Position numbers and translations under genes: made by a program
Shown here: one piece after another, positions 27,851 to 36,593 of the stretch
Layout: every line of letters starts with the position of its first letter
How positions within the stretch are numbered: position 1 is the stretch's first letter
Source: Gaiellasilicea sp963794385
GTDB taxonomy: Bacteria; Actinomycetota; Thermoleophilia; Gaiellales; Gaiellaceae
Assembly: GCA_963794385.1 (NCBI GenBank)
Contig: CAWCDT010000020.1
Location: 41,400-105,399 of the forward strand
Reading direction: 5' to 3'
DNA length: 64,000 nt
The notes under the pieces: model-generated
The model's input: only the letters and a program-made list of their open reading frames with translations
Database searches by the model: none
Told to the model about the DNA's origin: nothing

Positions 27851-28329
27851 TCACCCGCGAAGAGCAGCGGGAGGCCCAGGCCTATGCCGCCGACCAGCTG
27901 CACTCCGCCGGGATCGCGCTCACGTCCGCCGAACGCGAAGCGATCGAGGTGGCCGACTTCGGCCTGTCTCGCCTCCGCGAGGTCGGCCTGATGCTCCTCA
28001 CCTACGTCAACACCGACCGCTACTGCGCAAAGGAGCTCGTCCTCTACCCGGGCCAGACCTGCCCCGAGCATCGACATCCGCCGTTCGACGGCACTCCGGG
28101 GAAGGAGGAGACATTTCGTTGCCGGCGCGGGTCGGTCCGCCTCCGTGTCGACGGCCGCGAGCTCGAGCTCGGGCCCGGGGAGCAGTACACGATTCCGCCC
28201 GACACGCTCCACTCGTTCACCGCCGGCGGGGACGGCGCCGTCGTCTCGGAGTTCTCGTCCGCGAGCCGGGACGAGCTCGACGTCTTCACCGACCCCGAGG
28301 TCGAGCGGGCGACCATCGTGACGGACTGA
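27847..28329 (+). CDS. D-lyxose isomerase-like cupin
   Basis: The 160-aa protein matches the D-lyxose ketol-isomerase cupin family. The metal site is in LVLYPGQTCPEHRHPP (two His), GKEETFRCRRG (Glu), and IPPDTLHSFTAG (third His). These Mn-dependent enzymes interconvert D-lyxose and D-xylulose (or mannose and fructose). It starts at GTG 27847 within the galK stop, so it is translationally coupled with the kinase and probably handles the same sugar pool. Confidence 0.82.
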   Translation: MITREEQREAQAYAADQLHSAGIALTSAEREAIEVADFGLSRLREVGLMLLTYVNTDRYCAKELVLYPGQTCPEHRHPPFDGTPGKEETFRCRRGSVRLRVDGRELELGPGEQYTIPPDTLHSFTAGGDGAVVSEFSSASRDELDVFTDPEVERATIVTD

Positions 28330-28336
28330 GCGCGTC

Positions 28337-29013
28337 CTAGCCTGCGGCCTCGTTCAGGAGCTGCTGCATGCGGTCGATCTCGATCTGCTGGTCGGACTCG
28401 ACGTGGCGCGACGAAGGCGCCGGCCTCCGGCTCGGCGCCGCCCCCGTCGTTGTAGAGCTCCTGCACCATCGTCAGCGCGCCCTGGTGGTGGCGGATCATG
28501 AAGCGAAGGAAGAGGCGGTCGAAGGCGGGCCCACGGGATGCCGCCAGCCGCTCCGATCTCCGCGTCGGTGAGCATCCCGGGCATCAGCACCCTTCCGGCG
28601 CCATGGGCGTGCCCGTGCATGCGGTGCCAGACGGGCGGCTGCTCGTCCCGTGCCTCGAGCCAGGTCGTCATCTGCGCGATCTCGGCCTCCTGCGAGATGT
28701 CGATGCGCTTCGCGAGCAGGGTGATGTCTTTGCTCGTGCTGCGCTTCGGCACGAGAGCCGTCATGTGCAGCGCCTGGGCGTGGTGGTGGATCATCCCCTT
28801 CATGAAGGCGACGTCCGCCTTCGTGTGCGGCGTCTGCTCGAGCTCCTCGAGCTCCTCCGGCGACAGCGTCTGCGACGGCCGGCCGGGAGCGCCCGGCTGG
28901 ACGATGTTCGGCGCCGTCTCGCCCACGGTCTCGGGCTCGTCGGAGCCGCCGCACCCTGCGAGCACCGCCACGACGACGACCGCGAGTAATGCTCCGCGTT
29001 TGGTCCTGAGCAT
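28337..29013 (-). CDS. DUF305 lipoprotein, two frame changes
   Basis: About 224 aa. A lipobox (VLAGCGG) places Cys near residue 20. Two DUF305 ferritin-like repeats follow: FMKGMIHHHAQALHMTALV and, after the frame changes, FMIRHHQGALTMVQELY, each with the paired H-H/Q-A motif; the end is ESDQQIEIDRMQQLL. Members are secreted, His-rich and often linked to metal (copper) handling. One base is extra near 28553-28554 and another near 28403-28412; removing both closes the frame at TAG 28337. Start ATG 29013 lies 6 nt after TAATAT. Confidence 0.82.
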
Positions 29014-29019
29014 GGCGGG

Positions 29020-29025
29020 ATATTA
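29020..29025 (-). promoter_or_regulatory. -10 element for DUF305 gene
   Basis: TAATAT on the minus strand, 6 nt from ATG 29013. It lies 38 bp from the start of the divergent LVIVD gene. Confidence 0.55.
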
Positions 29026-29062
29026 GTGACGACTAAACGCCAAGAGTGACCCTGGAGGTGCG

Positions 29063-30845
29063 ATGAACAAGATCCTCGCCCTGCTCGGCGCCCTTCTCAC
29101 GGCAGTGCTGCTGACCTCGGTCGCCGCCGCGGAGGTCGCCCCTGATCCACGCATCGGGCTCAGCCCCGGGCTCGACAACGCGGGGGTGGCCGCGAACGGT
29201 CTCGAGCTGCTCGCGCACCAGAACAAGCCTGCAGGCTTCTTCGACCCCAACAACCCCGGCAATTTCGGCTTCGTCAACTCGGATCTCTCGTTCGAGGGCG
29301 ACCGCGCCTACGTCGGCAACTTCAACGGCTTCCAGATCTACGACATCTCCGATCCCGACAACCCGGCGATCGTCACGGCCGTCGTCTGCCCGGGTGGGCA
29401 GGGCGAGGTGTCCGTCTTCGGGAACCTGCTCTTCATGTCGGTCGAGGAGACGCGGGGCCGGATCGACTGCGGGACGCAGGGCGCCGGCCCAGGAGGCGTC
29501 CCCGAGCGCCGAGCGCTTCCGTGGTGTCCGCATCTTCGACATCTCGAACGAGGCCCAGCCGGTGCAGGTGGCCGCCGTGCAGACGTGCCGCGGCTCGCAC
29601 ACGCACACGATCCTCAAGAGCCCGCACGACGGCGCGAACCTCTACGTCTACGTCAACGGCACCGCAGGCGTGCGGTCGCCCCTGGAGCTCGCGGGCTGCA
29701 AGTCGCTGCCGCGGGACACGCCGCTGAGCACGCCGCAGTTCGACCAGGAGCTGTCGCAGTGGCGGATCGAAGTGATCCGCGTTCCGCTCGCCGCGCCGCA
29801 GAACGCGGCCGTCGTCAACACGTCGCGGCTGATGGGCGATCCGGCGACGGGGCAGATCAACACGCCTCCAGAACGCCAATCCGGCCCCGCTAGCACCCGT
29901 CCGGGATTCAGTGGGGACCGTCGCCGACGAGCGACTCCTGCCACGACATCACCGTCTTCCCGGCGCTCGACATCGCCGCCGGCGCGTGCGAGGGCAACGG
30001 GCTGCTGATCGACATCAGCGATCCGGCGAACCCGCGCCGCATCGAGGAGGTGTCGGACCCGAACTGGGCCTACTGGCACGGGGCGACGTTCTCGAACGAC
30101 GGGACGAAGGTGATCTTCACGGACGAGTGGGGCGGCGGCACGAACGCGCGCTGCCGCGCGCAGGACACCGGCCCGAGCTGGGGCGCGGACGCGATCTACG
30201 AGATCGTCAACGGTCAGCTCGAGTTCCGCAGCTACTACAAGCTGCCGGTGGAGCAGACGATCGCAGGAGAACTGCGTCTCGCACCTGCCGTCGCTCGTCC
30301 CGGTTCCCGGCCGCGACATCATCACGCAGGCCTGGTACCAGGGCGGCGTGTCGGTGATCGACTTCACCGACGCGGCGAATCCGAAGGAGATCGCCTTCTA
30401 CGACCGCGGGCCGATCAGCGCGACGGCGCTCGTCCTGGGCGGGCTGTGGTCGAGCTACTACTACAACGGCGCGATCTACGGCTCCGAGATCGCCCGCGGC
30501 TTCGACGTCTGGGGGCTGACTCCGAACGAGGAGCTGTCGGAGAACGAGATCCTGGCCGCGTCCGAGGTGCAGTTCGAGCGGCTGACGCCGCAGCACCAGG
30601 GGCAGTTCACCCACGAGCCGAGCTTCGCCGTCGTGCGCTCGTACCGCGACCAGCTGGAGCGGGCCGACGCCATCGACGCGAAGACCCTCGACCAGGTGGA
30701 CAAGTTCGTCGACCGGGCCGAGGAGCTCAAGGCCGACGGCAAGGATGCCGCGGCGAAGGCGCAGCTGAACGCGATCGCGAACCAGCTGAGGGGGGACGAG
30801 TTCGCCGCCCTCCGCGACGCGCTGCGCGCGCTCGCGGACTCGTAA
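29063..30845 (+). CDS. Secreted LVIVD-repeat beta-propeller protein, four frame changes
   Basis: About 592 aa after removing four single bases. ATG 29063 follows GGAGG and opens with a signal peptide (ILALLGALLTAVLLTSVAAA). LVIVD-type blades include FNGFQIYDISDPDNPAIV, VRIFDISNEAQPVQVAAV, GLLIDISDPANPRRIEEV and VSVIDFTDAANPKEIAFY. A helical, Ala/Lys-rich C terminus (about the last 70 residues) may be a binding or stalk module. Extra bases map to 29486-29490, 29865-29866, 29914-29917 and 30266-30267. All four shift the same way, and the last frame ends at a normal stop followed by a terminator. Function unknown; a choice-of-anchor or adhesion role is possible. Confidence 0.78.
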
Positions 30846-30855
30846 CGAATCACCT

Positions 30856-30884
30856 GAGAGGGGCGCCGACCAGGCGCCCCTCTC
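30856..30884. terminator. Bidirectional hairpin terminator
   Basis: GAGAGGGGCGCC and GGCGCCCCTCTC form a perfect 12-bp stem with loop GACCA between the convergent LVIVD and DUF4037 genes; no long T-run. Confidence 0.75.
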
Positions 30885-30886
30885 GC

Positions 30887-31444
30887 TCACCTCGCTACTC
30901 GTCGGCGTTTCCGCCGCCACTGGCAGGCCAGCAACCACAGCCAGACGTCGTCCGGGTACCACTCCAGCCCGGTGCGCAGCTCATGAAGCTCGGCAGCGTC
31001 GTCGCTGAAGACGGCCCCCGCAGTGAGATCGAGGAGGACCTGCTTCGGCGCGGCGAGCCAGTTGCGGTAGGTCGGGGACGGACGCGGATCGAACCCGAGC
31101 CGCTTTTCGAGCCACGGTCCGAGCTCGGCGACCGTGACGTGGTTCGTGACGGGGACGTCGTCCCAGCCGAAGCGCACGGGCCAGCCGCCGTACGTCTGCG
31201 GCAGCTCCGCTTCGAGCAGCGCGTCCACGCCTGCGACCTCGGCCGGCTGCACGAAGATCTGCAGCCGCGGGCCCCAGCCGTGGTCGGTCGAGCGCGGCGT
31301 GTCGAAGCCGAGAACATCCGAGCCCGAGCCGAGCAGGGCTGCCGAGTGCGGCACGTCCGCGAGGATGGGCGCGACGGCGTCGTGGTAGAAACCTCGTGCC
31401 AGCTCGAGCCCAGGTATGAACTCGGCGCTCACCGTCCGGATCAT
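30887..31444 (-). pseudogene. 3'-truncated DUF4037 nucleotidyltransferase-like gene
   Basis: The 185-aa frame starts MIRTVSAEFIPGLELARGFY and has the nucleotidyltransferase-like core SAALLGSGSDVLGFDTPRSTDHGW, plus VLLDLTAGAVFSDDAAELHE. DUF4037 proteins normally continue for about another 150 residues after the DVWLWLLACQWRR segment. Here the reading frame ends almost at once (KRRRVAR) and runs into the terminator hairpin. The gene therefore looks truncated at its 3' end, and is probably inactive or a shortened variant. Confidence 0.7.
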
Positions 31445-31544
31445 CTCGCCCGGCGGGCCGCGGTGCGAGCGGTTCCCAGGGCAAACCGCGGCCACGGCGC
31501 GGCATACTCCGCCATCCGATTGCGGCAGAGAGGAGACGTTGCGC

Positions 31545-34400
31545 ATGCAATTCCTCACGCTCTGGCGGGGGGCCGTTGTCGTCGCATTGCTGGCGCTCGT
31601 TGTCGCCGGCACCGCGGCCGCCGCCGACGAGGAGACGCGAGGCATCGATCCGAACCAGGGTCGCAGCCTCGTTGAGGTGCACCTGGACAGCAAGGCCGAC
31701 GCGATCGCGCTGCAGCTCAAGGCCGACGAGTACGGCATCGACTTCAACGACCACTATCTCCGCCACGGCGCCAACGGCGGCGTGACCGTAACTGTCTTCG
31801 GCGGCGCCGAGGAGCTCGACGCGCTCGAGGCCGCCGGCTACGAGCTCGGCACCACGATCGAAGGCCCGGCCACCTGGCGCGACCGCGTCGCTGACCGGCA
31901 AGCGGACGTGAAGGCGGAGAAGTCCGCAGAGGCCGCCGCACTCGCCCAGGCCGGGGCCGACGTGGCACCGCGTGGCGACATCATCGTGCTCCGCGTCGAC
32001 TACTTCGAGAATTACGCGGGTCGCTTCCTCTCGGTCGAGGCGAAGGACGGCACGCGCGGCTCGTCGACGACCGGAGCGTCGCTCGTCCTCTCGTGGAACA
32101 CAGGCGCGGGGACGGCGATCGACCAGGGCCCGCGGACGTTCAACATCAACATCGACCCGGACACGACTCCGGACACGTACGTCGAGCACCGCATCCTCGT
32201 GAAGGTCGGTGAGGTGAACTCGTCGACGCCCGGGACGCCGACTCGGATCCGGATCGGGTCGAGCCTCGGGGCGTTCGTCGAGGCCGACGTGAACACGTGG
32301 CTCGGAGGCGGGCTGCCGCCCATGAGCTCGAACTTCCTCAGCAACTTCACGACCCGGTACCTCGATCCGACCGAGCTGTACGGCCGCTTTCGCGAGCTCG
32401 CCGAGGAGTTCCCGGACCTGACGACGATCATCCCGCTGCCGCACAAGACGAACGGGTACCAGCGGCGGGCACAGGCGCTGATGGCGGGTCTGACCAGCCC
32501 CACCTTCACCGGCAACCTCGGTGGGACGACGGCGACGCAGGCGGTCATCCTCACCTCGAGAGCGTGGGGCCACGAGGGCGGCAACGACCTCACGGCCGAA
32601 TTCGTGCACCCGGGCGTGGCCAACTCGGCGCTCTCTGTCGCCTTCACCGGCAACGACCTGCGCGTCAGCCTCGCCACGGACGCCGCCAACGCGCTTGTGA
32701 GCACTGCCGCCCAGGTCGCAGGGGCGATCAACGCGACGGCGGCCTCCGCGAGGCTCGTCGCGCAGACGTACCGCGGCAACGCCGGCACGGGCATCGTCCA
32801 GCCGCGGACGAAGGGCAACCTGTCCGACTTCCTGACGGCAGTGAGCCCGACCGGAGAAGTGACGAACGCCCACGTCCAGCGCGGGCCGTTCGAGTACTTC
32901 GTGATGCGGATCGGCAAGAACCGGCCGGGCAACAGCGCAGACCAGGGCATCCACGGCCGCAAGGTCGGCGTCTTCCTCTACTGCCAGCAGCACGCCCGCG
33001 AGTGGGCGACGCCGCTGACGTGCCTCGAGACCGCGGAGCAGCTGCTCCGGAACTACGGGATCGACAAGACGACGCGGCAGCTCGTCGACGAGCTCGACAT
33101 CTTCATCCTCCCGGCGTCCAACCCGGACGGGGCGCACTACTCGATGCACAACTTCAACAGCCAGCGCAAGACGATGACCAACTGGTGCATGAACGGCGGC
33201 CTCGAGACCGATGACCCGAACGCGGCGAACTTCTGGACGCCGCGGCCGAGCTCACTCCCTGGAGGCGTCACTCAGCCGTTCAACGATTCGGCGGCCCGGA
33301 ACGCCTGGGGCACCGACCCGAACCGCAACAACACGTTCGGGACGCTCATCGATGGCTACATCGGCGCATCGACGTCGTGCGTCAGCGAGGTGTTCGCGGG
33401 GCCGTTCGAGGCCTCCGAGCCGGAGATCCAGAACGAGTTCTGGGTCGCGGACACGTTCAAGAACATCAGGTTCTCGAACAACATCCACAGCTTCGGCGGC
33501 TACTTCATGTGGGCGCCGGGCACGTACCTGCCGGACCGCGGCGAAGGCCAGGCCGTGCACGCGAACATCGGCGTCGAGAAGTACTTCTTCGAGGCCGGCG
33601 ACCGGATCCTGAACCGGATCAAGGACGTCCGGAACACGGTCATCCTGCCCGAGCGGACGGGGCCGATCGCGGACGTCCTCTACTCGGCGGCGGGCAACAG
33701 CGCCGACGAGCACTGGTACAACCGCGGCCTCATCGCGTACAGCTTCGAGACGGGCGCCGACCGGTTCGGCGCGCTCGAGCAGACGACGGTCTCGGTGGCC
33801 TCCCTCGCCGGCGTGACGAGCGTCCGGTCAGGGAACCGGAACCTGTTCACCCCGCTCGAGAAGGTGACGTTCGACCCGGGCCTGCCGACGGAGGAGACGC
33901 GGACCGTGCTGTCCGTGGCCGCTCAGAACCCCGGGAGCCCGGCGCCGAACATCACGTTCACCGAGCCGCTCCAGTTCGCTCACGCGGCGGGCGCGATCAT
34001 GCGCGGGCAGGACCTCACACAGCAGGGCGTCGGCTTCCAGCCGCCCTACGAGACCGAGGGCAAGTTCGAGGCCCTCGAGTTCGCGGCCGGCAACTACGGA
34101 CTGCTCGAGTCGGCCTACGAGTACTCGAATGACAAGAAGGGCCCCGAGGTGATCATGACCGGTGCCCGCTCGTCGAGCACGCCGATCACCACCACGTTCC
34201 AGTACGTGAGCGAGCCGGCGGTGATCCGTTACACGACCGACGGCTCGAAGCCGGACAACACGTCGACGCTCTGGGACTCGACCGGACCGCGCGAGCCGGG
34301 CCAGTCGTTCGTCGTCAGCACGACGACGGAGTTCCGCTGGCTGGCGACCGACATGGCCGGCAACCAGACGACCGGTAGGGCGAAGTTCGAGATCAAGTAG
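31545..34400 (+). CDS. Secreted zinc carboxypeptidase (M14 family)
   Basis: A 951-aa exported peptidase with a signal peptide at residues 8-27. The M14 metal site is in CQQHAREWATPLT (HxxE, about residue 485), with the third ligand His in NNIHSFGGYF. Substrate-recognition elements include SNPDGAHYSMHNF and DPNRNNTF, and the catalytic Glu is probably in AYSFETGADRF. The long N-terminal region and a large insertion between LTSRAWGHEGGN and the active site are unusual for M14. A C-terminal chitobiase-like beta domain (AVIRYTTDGSKPDNTS) suggests attachment to a surface or polymer. ATG 31545 follows AGAGGAGA. Confidence 0.88.
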   Translation: MQFLTLWRGAVVVALLALVVAGTAAAADEETRGIDPNQGRSLVEVHLDSKADAIALQLKADEYGIDFNDHYLRHGANGGVTVTVFGGAEELDALEAAGYELGTTIEGPATWRDRVADRQADVKAEKSAEAAALAQAGADVAPRGDIIVLRVDYFENYAGRFLSVEAKDGTRGSSTTGASLVLSWNTGAGTAIDQGPRTFNINIDPDTTPDTYVEHRILVKVGEVNSSTPGTPTRIRIGSSLGAFVEADVNTWLGGGLPPMSSNFLSNFTTRYLDPTELYGRFRELAEEFPDLTTIIPLPHKTNGYQRRAQALMAGLTSPTFTGNLGGTTATQAVILTSRAWGHEGGNDLTAEFVHPGVANSALSVAFTGNDLRVSLATDAANALVSTAAQVAGAINATAASARLVAQTYRGNAGTGIVQPRTKGNLSDFLTAVSPTGEVTNAHVQRGPFEYFVMRIGKNRPGNSADQGIHGRKVGVFLYCQQHAREWATPLTCLETAEQLLRNYGIDKTTRQLVDELDIFILPASNPDGAHYSMHNFNSQRKTMTNWCMNGGLETDDPNAANFWTPRPSSLPGGVTQPFNDSAARNAWGTDPNRNNTFGTLIDGYIGASTSCVSEVFAGPFEASEPEIQNEFWVADTFKNIRFSNNIHSFGGYFMWAPGTYLPDRGEGQAVHANIGVEKYFFEAGDRILNRIKDVRNTVILPERTGPIADVLYSAAGNSADEHWYNRGLIAYSFETGADRFGALEQTTVSVASLAGVTSVRSGNRNLFTPLEKVTFDPGLPTEETRTVLSVAAQNPGSPAPNITFTEPLQFAHAAGAIMRGQDLTQQGVGFQPPYETEGKFEALEFAAGNYGLLESAYEYSNDKKGPEVIMTGARSSSTPITTTFQYVSEPAVIRYTTDGSKPDNTSTLWDSTGPREPGQSFVVSTTTEFRWLATDMAGNQTTGRAKFEIK

Positions 34401-34417
34401 GTCAGGAGGAAGAACAC

Positions 34418-35605
34418 ACGGGCGGCCCGTCCAGGCGGGCCGCCCGGGTCCTCCTCGCCGCAGCGCTCGGAGCCGCGGCGCTGATCGTCCTCGTCGCCGC
34501 CCTGCTCGTGCGGGACGGCGGCGGCGACGAGCCCGTCGCGGCGGTGAACCTCGAGCCCTGTCGCGGCCTCCTCGACGAGGCGTCGCGCGAGTGCATGACG
34601 CGGACGTTCCGCGATGTCGTCGGCGACCGTGAGGATCCGCGTTCCGCGGTGGCCGCGATCGAGTCAGCGGCGCGCGCGGAGGGTGGCTTCGTCCTCTCGA
34701 GCTGCCACGGCGTCATGCACACCGTGGGTAGGACGTATGCACGCGACGGCGACCTCGCGCTGTCCGACCTGCAAGATGCGCTGCCGCGGAGCAACGACCC
34801 CGGCTGTAGCGCAGGGTTCGCGCACGGGCTCGTCACGGGCGTCGCGCCGACGATCGACGTGCGGCGGCCGCAGGAGGCGGGGGAGGTCTGCGAGGACGCA
34901 GGCACCCGCTACCAGCGCTACAGCTGCGTCCACGGCCTCGGGCACGCGTTCATGCGGCTCCACGACGACCGGCTCGCGCCCGCTCTGGAGCTCTGTCGCG
35001 GGCTCGGCGAGCCCGCCCCCGACTGCGCTCAGGGCGCGTACCACGACTACTGGTTCGCCGTCGTTGGCGTGGACGAGGCGACCCTGCCCGGGCAGGCCGT
35101 GCGCGACCCGCGCTTCCTCTGTGCGGCGCAGCCGGACCGCTTCGTGCGGCCATGCTGGTACCGCGCGTTCGTCGACAACCGCCCGGCGGGGATCGTCGTC
35201 GACTCGAAGGAGCACTTCGACGTCCTCTGCGATGGCCTGGACGGCCTCCAGCGCGCGGGCTGTATCACCGCCGTGTCGGTGATCGGGCCCCCCGACCCCG
35301 CGGCGCAGCTCGAGCTCTGCGCGGCGCTGGCGCCGGTGGATGCTGCGAACTGCATCCGCGGCACGAAGGTCCAGAACCTGCTCGGCGCCTCGACGGCGTC
35401 GTTTGTGCAGCTCGTCGAGCGGTGTGGGCAGTTCGCCGGTGCGACGCGCGCGGCGTGCTCTCGCTGGCTCGGGAAGACCGTCGCCGTCCTCACGGACGGC
35501 CGCTTCGAGCGGGACGGGTGCCCCAGGCTCGCAACCGAGGAGGCGCGGCGAGCGTGCGCCGCCGGAGCGCGCAGCATGGAGGACGCGCTCGTCACCTTCA
35601 GCTGA
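34418..35605 (+). CDS. Membrane-anchored protein with Cys-pair helical repeats; probable non-standard start
   Basis: About 395 aa. In frame, AGGAGGA (34404-34410) is followed after 7 nt by ACG 34418, then basic residues and one hydrophobic helix (about residues 9-31). The first ordinary start, GTG 34508, would lose this helix. The rest contains at least six Cys-x(8-11)-Cys units, several with a following Gly and His: YSCVHGLGHAF, DCAQGAYHDYWF, SSCHGVMHTVGR, LCAALAPVDAANCIRG. They look like disulphide-closed helical hairpins outside the membrane. No known family recognised. It follows the M14 gene with no terminator, probably in an operon. Confidence 0.65.
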   Translation, partial: TGGPSRRAARVLLAAALGAAALIVLVAALLVRDGGGDEPVAAVNLEPCRGLLDEASRECMTRTFRDVVGDREDPRSAVAAIESAARAEGGFVLSSCHGVMHTVGRTYARDGDLALSDLQDALPRSNDPGCSAGFAHGLVTGVAPTIDVRRPQEAGEVCEDAGTRYQRYSCVHGLGHAFMRLHDDRLAPALELCRGLGEPAPDCAQGAYHDYWFAVVGVDEATLPGQAVRDPRFLCAAQPDRFVRPCWYRAFVDNRPAGIVVDSKEHFDVLCDGLDGLQRAGCITAVSVIGPPDPAAQLELCAALAPVDAANCIRGTKVQNLLGASTASFVQLVERCGQFAGATRAACSRWLGKTVAVLTDGRFERDGCPRLATEEARRACAAGARSMEDALVTFS

Positions 35606-35716
35606 CGACTCCGCTTGACATCGCCGCGCGGCGGTAGAAGCATTGCCGCGACGTGGCGCGTGCCCTCGCGGGGCTCCTGCGGAACGTGCCGGACGCCCGA
35701 CTCTGAGGAGGACGAG

Positions 35717-36550
35717 ATGGCGAGAGCACGAAAGCCTGCCGCCGCGGCCAGGCCGAAGCCAAAGCGGGTGCGTCGGCAGCCCAAGCGGATCCTCAACTGC
35801 GTCCCGTCGGTCGAGACCGAGGACGACTGGCGGGTCGACACAGCCGAGGACGCCGGCGTACTCGCCGCGGCGCCGAGGGTTCCGCCCCGGAAAGACCTGC
35901 GCCAGCTGTGGTGGCGGATCGGAGACCAGGGCAGCACCGGCTCGTGCGTGGGCTGGGCCGCGGCGGACGGCGTCCTCCGCTGGCACTTCGTCAAGGCCGG
36001 CCGGATCGCGACAAGCGAGCAGCTCTCACCCCGGTTCCAGTGGCTCGCGGCGAAGGAGACGGATACGTTCAACACGCGTCCGACGACGTTCGTCGAGGCG
36101 GAGGGGACGAGCTTGAAGGCGGCGCTCGACGTCTCGCGCAAGTTCGGCGCCGTCAAGGACGCCGTCCTCCCGTTCGCGACCGGTCAGTTGTACAACGGCA
36201 ACGCGCAGACGTTCTACGCCGTCGCGGCGCAGCTGAAGATCAGCATGTACTTCAATCTCGGTCGCGACCTCGACAACTGGCGGACGTGGCTCGCGACGAA
36301 GGGGCCGATCCTGACGCGGTTGAACGTCGACTCGACCTGGGGGAACGCGACGGCGAACAAGGGCAGGCTCGAGCTCTACAAGCCCCAGACGGCCAAGGGC
36401 GGGCACGCCGTCACGCTCGTCGGCTACACGCCGGAGACGTTCATCGTCCGGAACAGCTGGGGGACGGGCTGGGGGGACCGCGGGTTTGCGCACGCCTCGC
36501 TTGCGTACGGGCAGTCCGCGTTCACGGAGGCGTACGGGGTCGAGGTGTGA
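35717..36550 (+). CDS. Papain-like C1 cysteine peptidase
   Basis: The 277-aa protein has a basic Lys/Arg-rich start (MARARKPAAAARPKPKRVRR), then the papain triad: Gln/Cys in GDQGSTGSCVGWAAADG, His in AKGGHAVTLVGYTP, Asn in IVRNSWGTGWGDRGFA. There is no signal peptide, so it may be cytoplasmic or released by lysis. ATG 35717 follows GAGGAGGACG. Bacterial C1A peptidases of this short type often lack the propeptide, as here. Confidence 0.88.
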   Translation: MARARKPAAAARPKPKRVRRQPKRILNCVPSVETEDDWRVDTAEDAGVLAAAPRVPPRKDLRQLWWRIGDQGSTGSCVGWAAADGVLRWHFVKAGRIATSEQLSPRFQWLAAKETDTFNTRPTTFVEAEGTSLKAALDVSRKFGAVKDAVLPFATGQLYNGNAQTFYAVAAQLKISMYFNLGRDLDNWRTWLATKGPILTRLNVDSTWGNATANKGRLELYKPQTAKGGHAVTLVGYTPETFIVRNSWGTGWGDRGFAHASLAYGQSAFTEAYGVEV

Positions 36551-36555
36551 ACCAG

Positions 36556-36585
36556 CGAGGGGCGTGGGCCTGCCCACGCCCCTCG
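36556..36585. terminator. Bidirectional hairpin terminator
   Basis: CGAGGGGCGTGGGC and GCCCACGCCCCTCG form a perfect 14-bp stem with a 2-nt loop, between the convergent peptidase and propeller genes. Confidence 0.78.
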
Positions 36586-36593
36586 GCTGCGTC

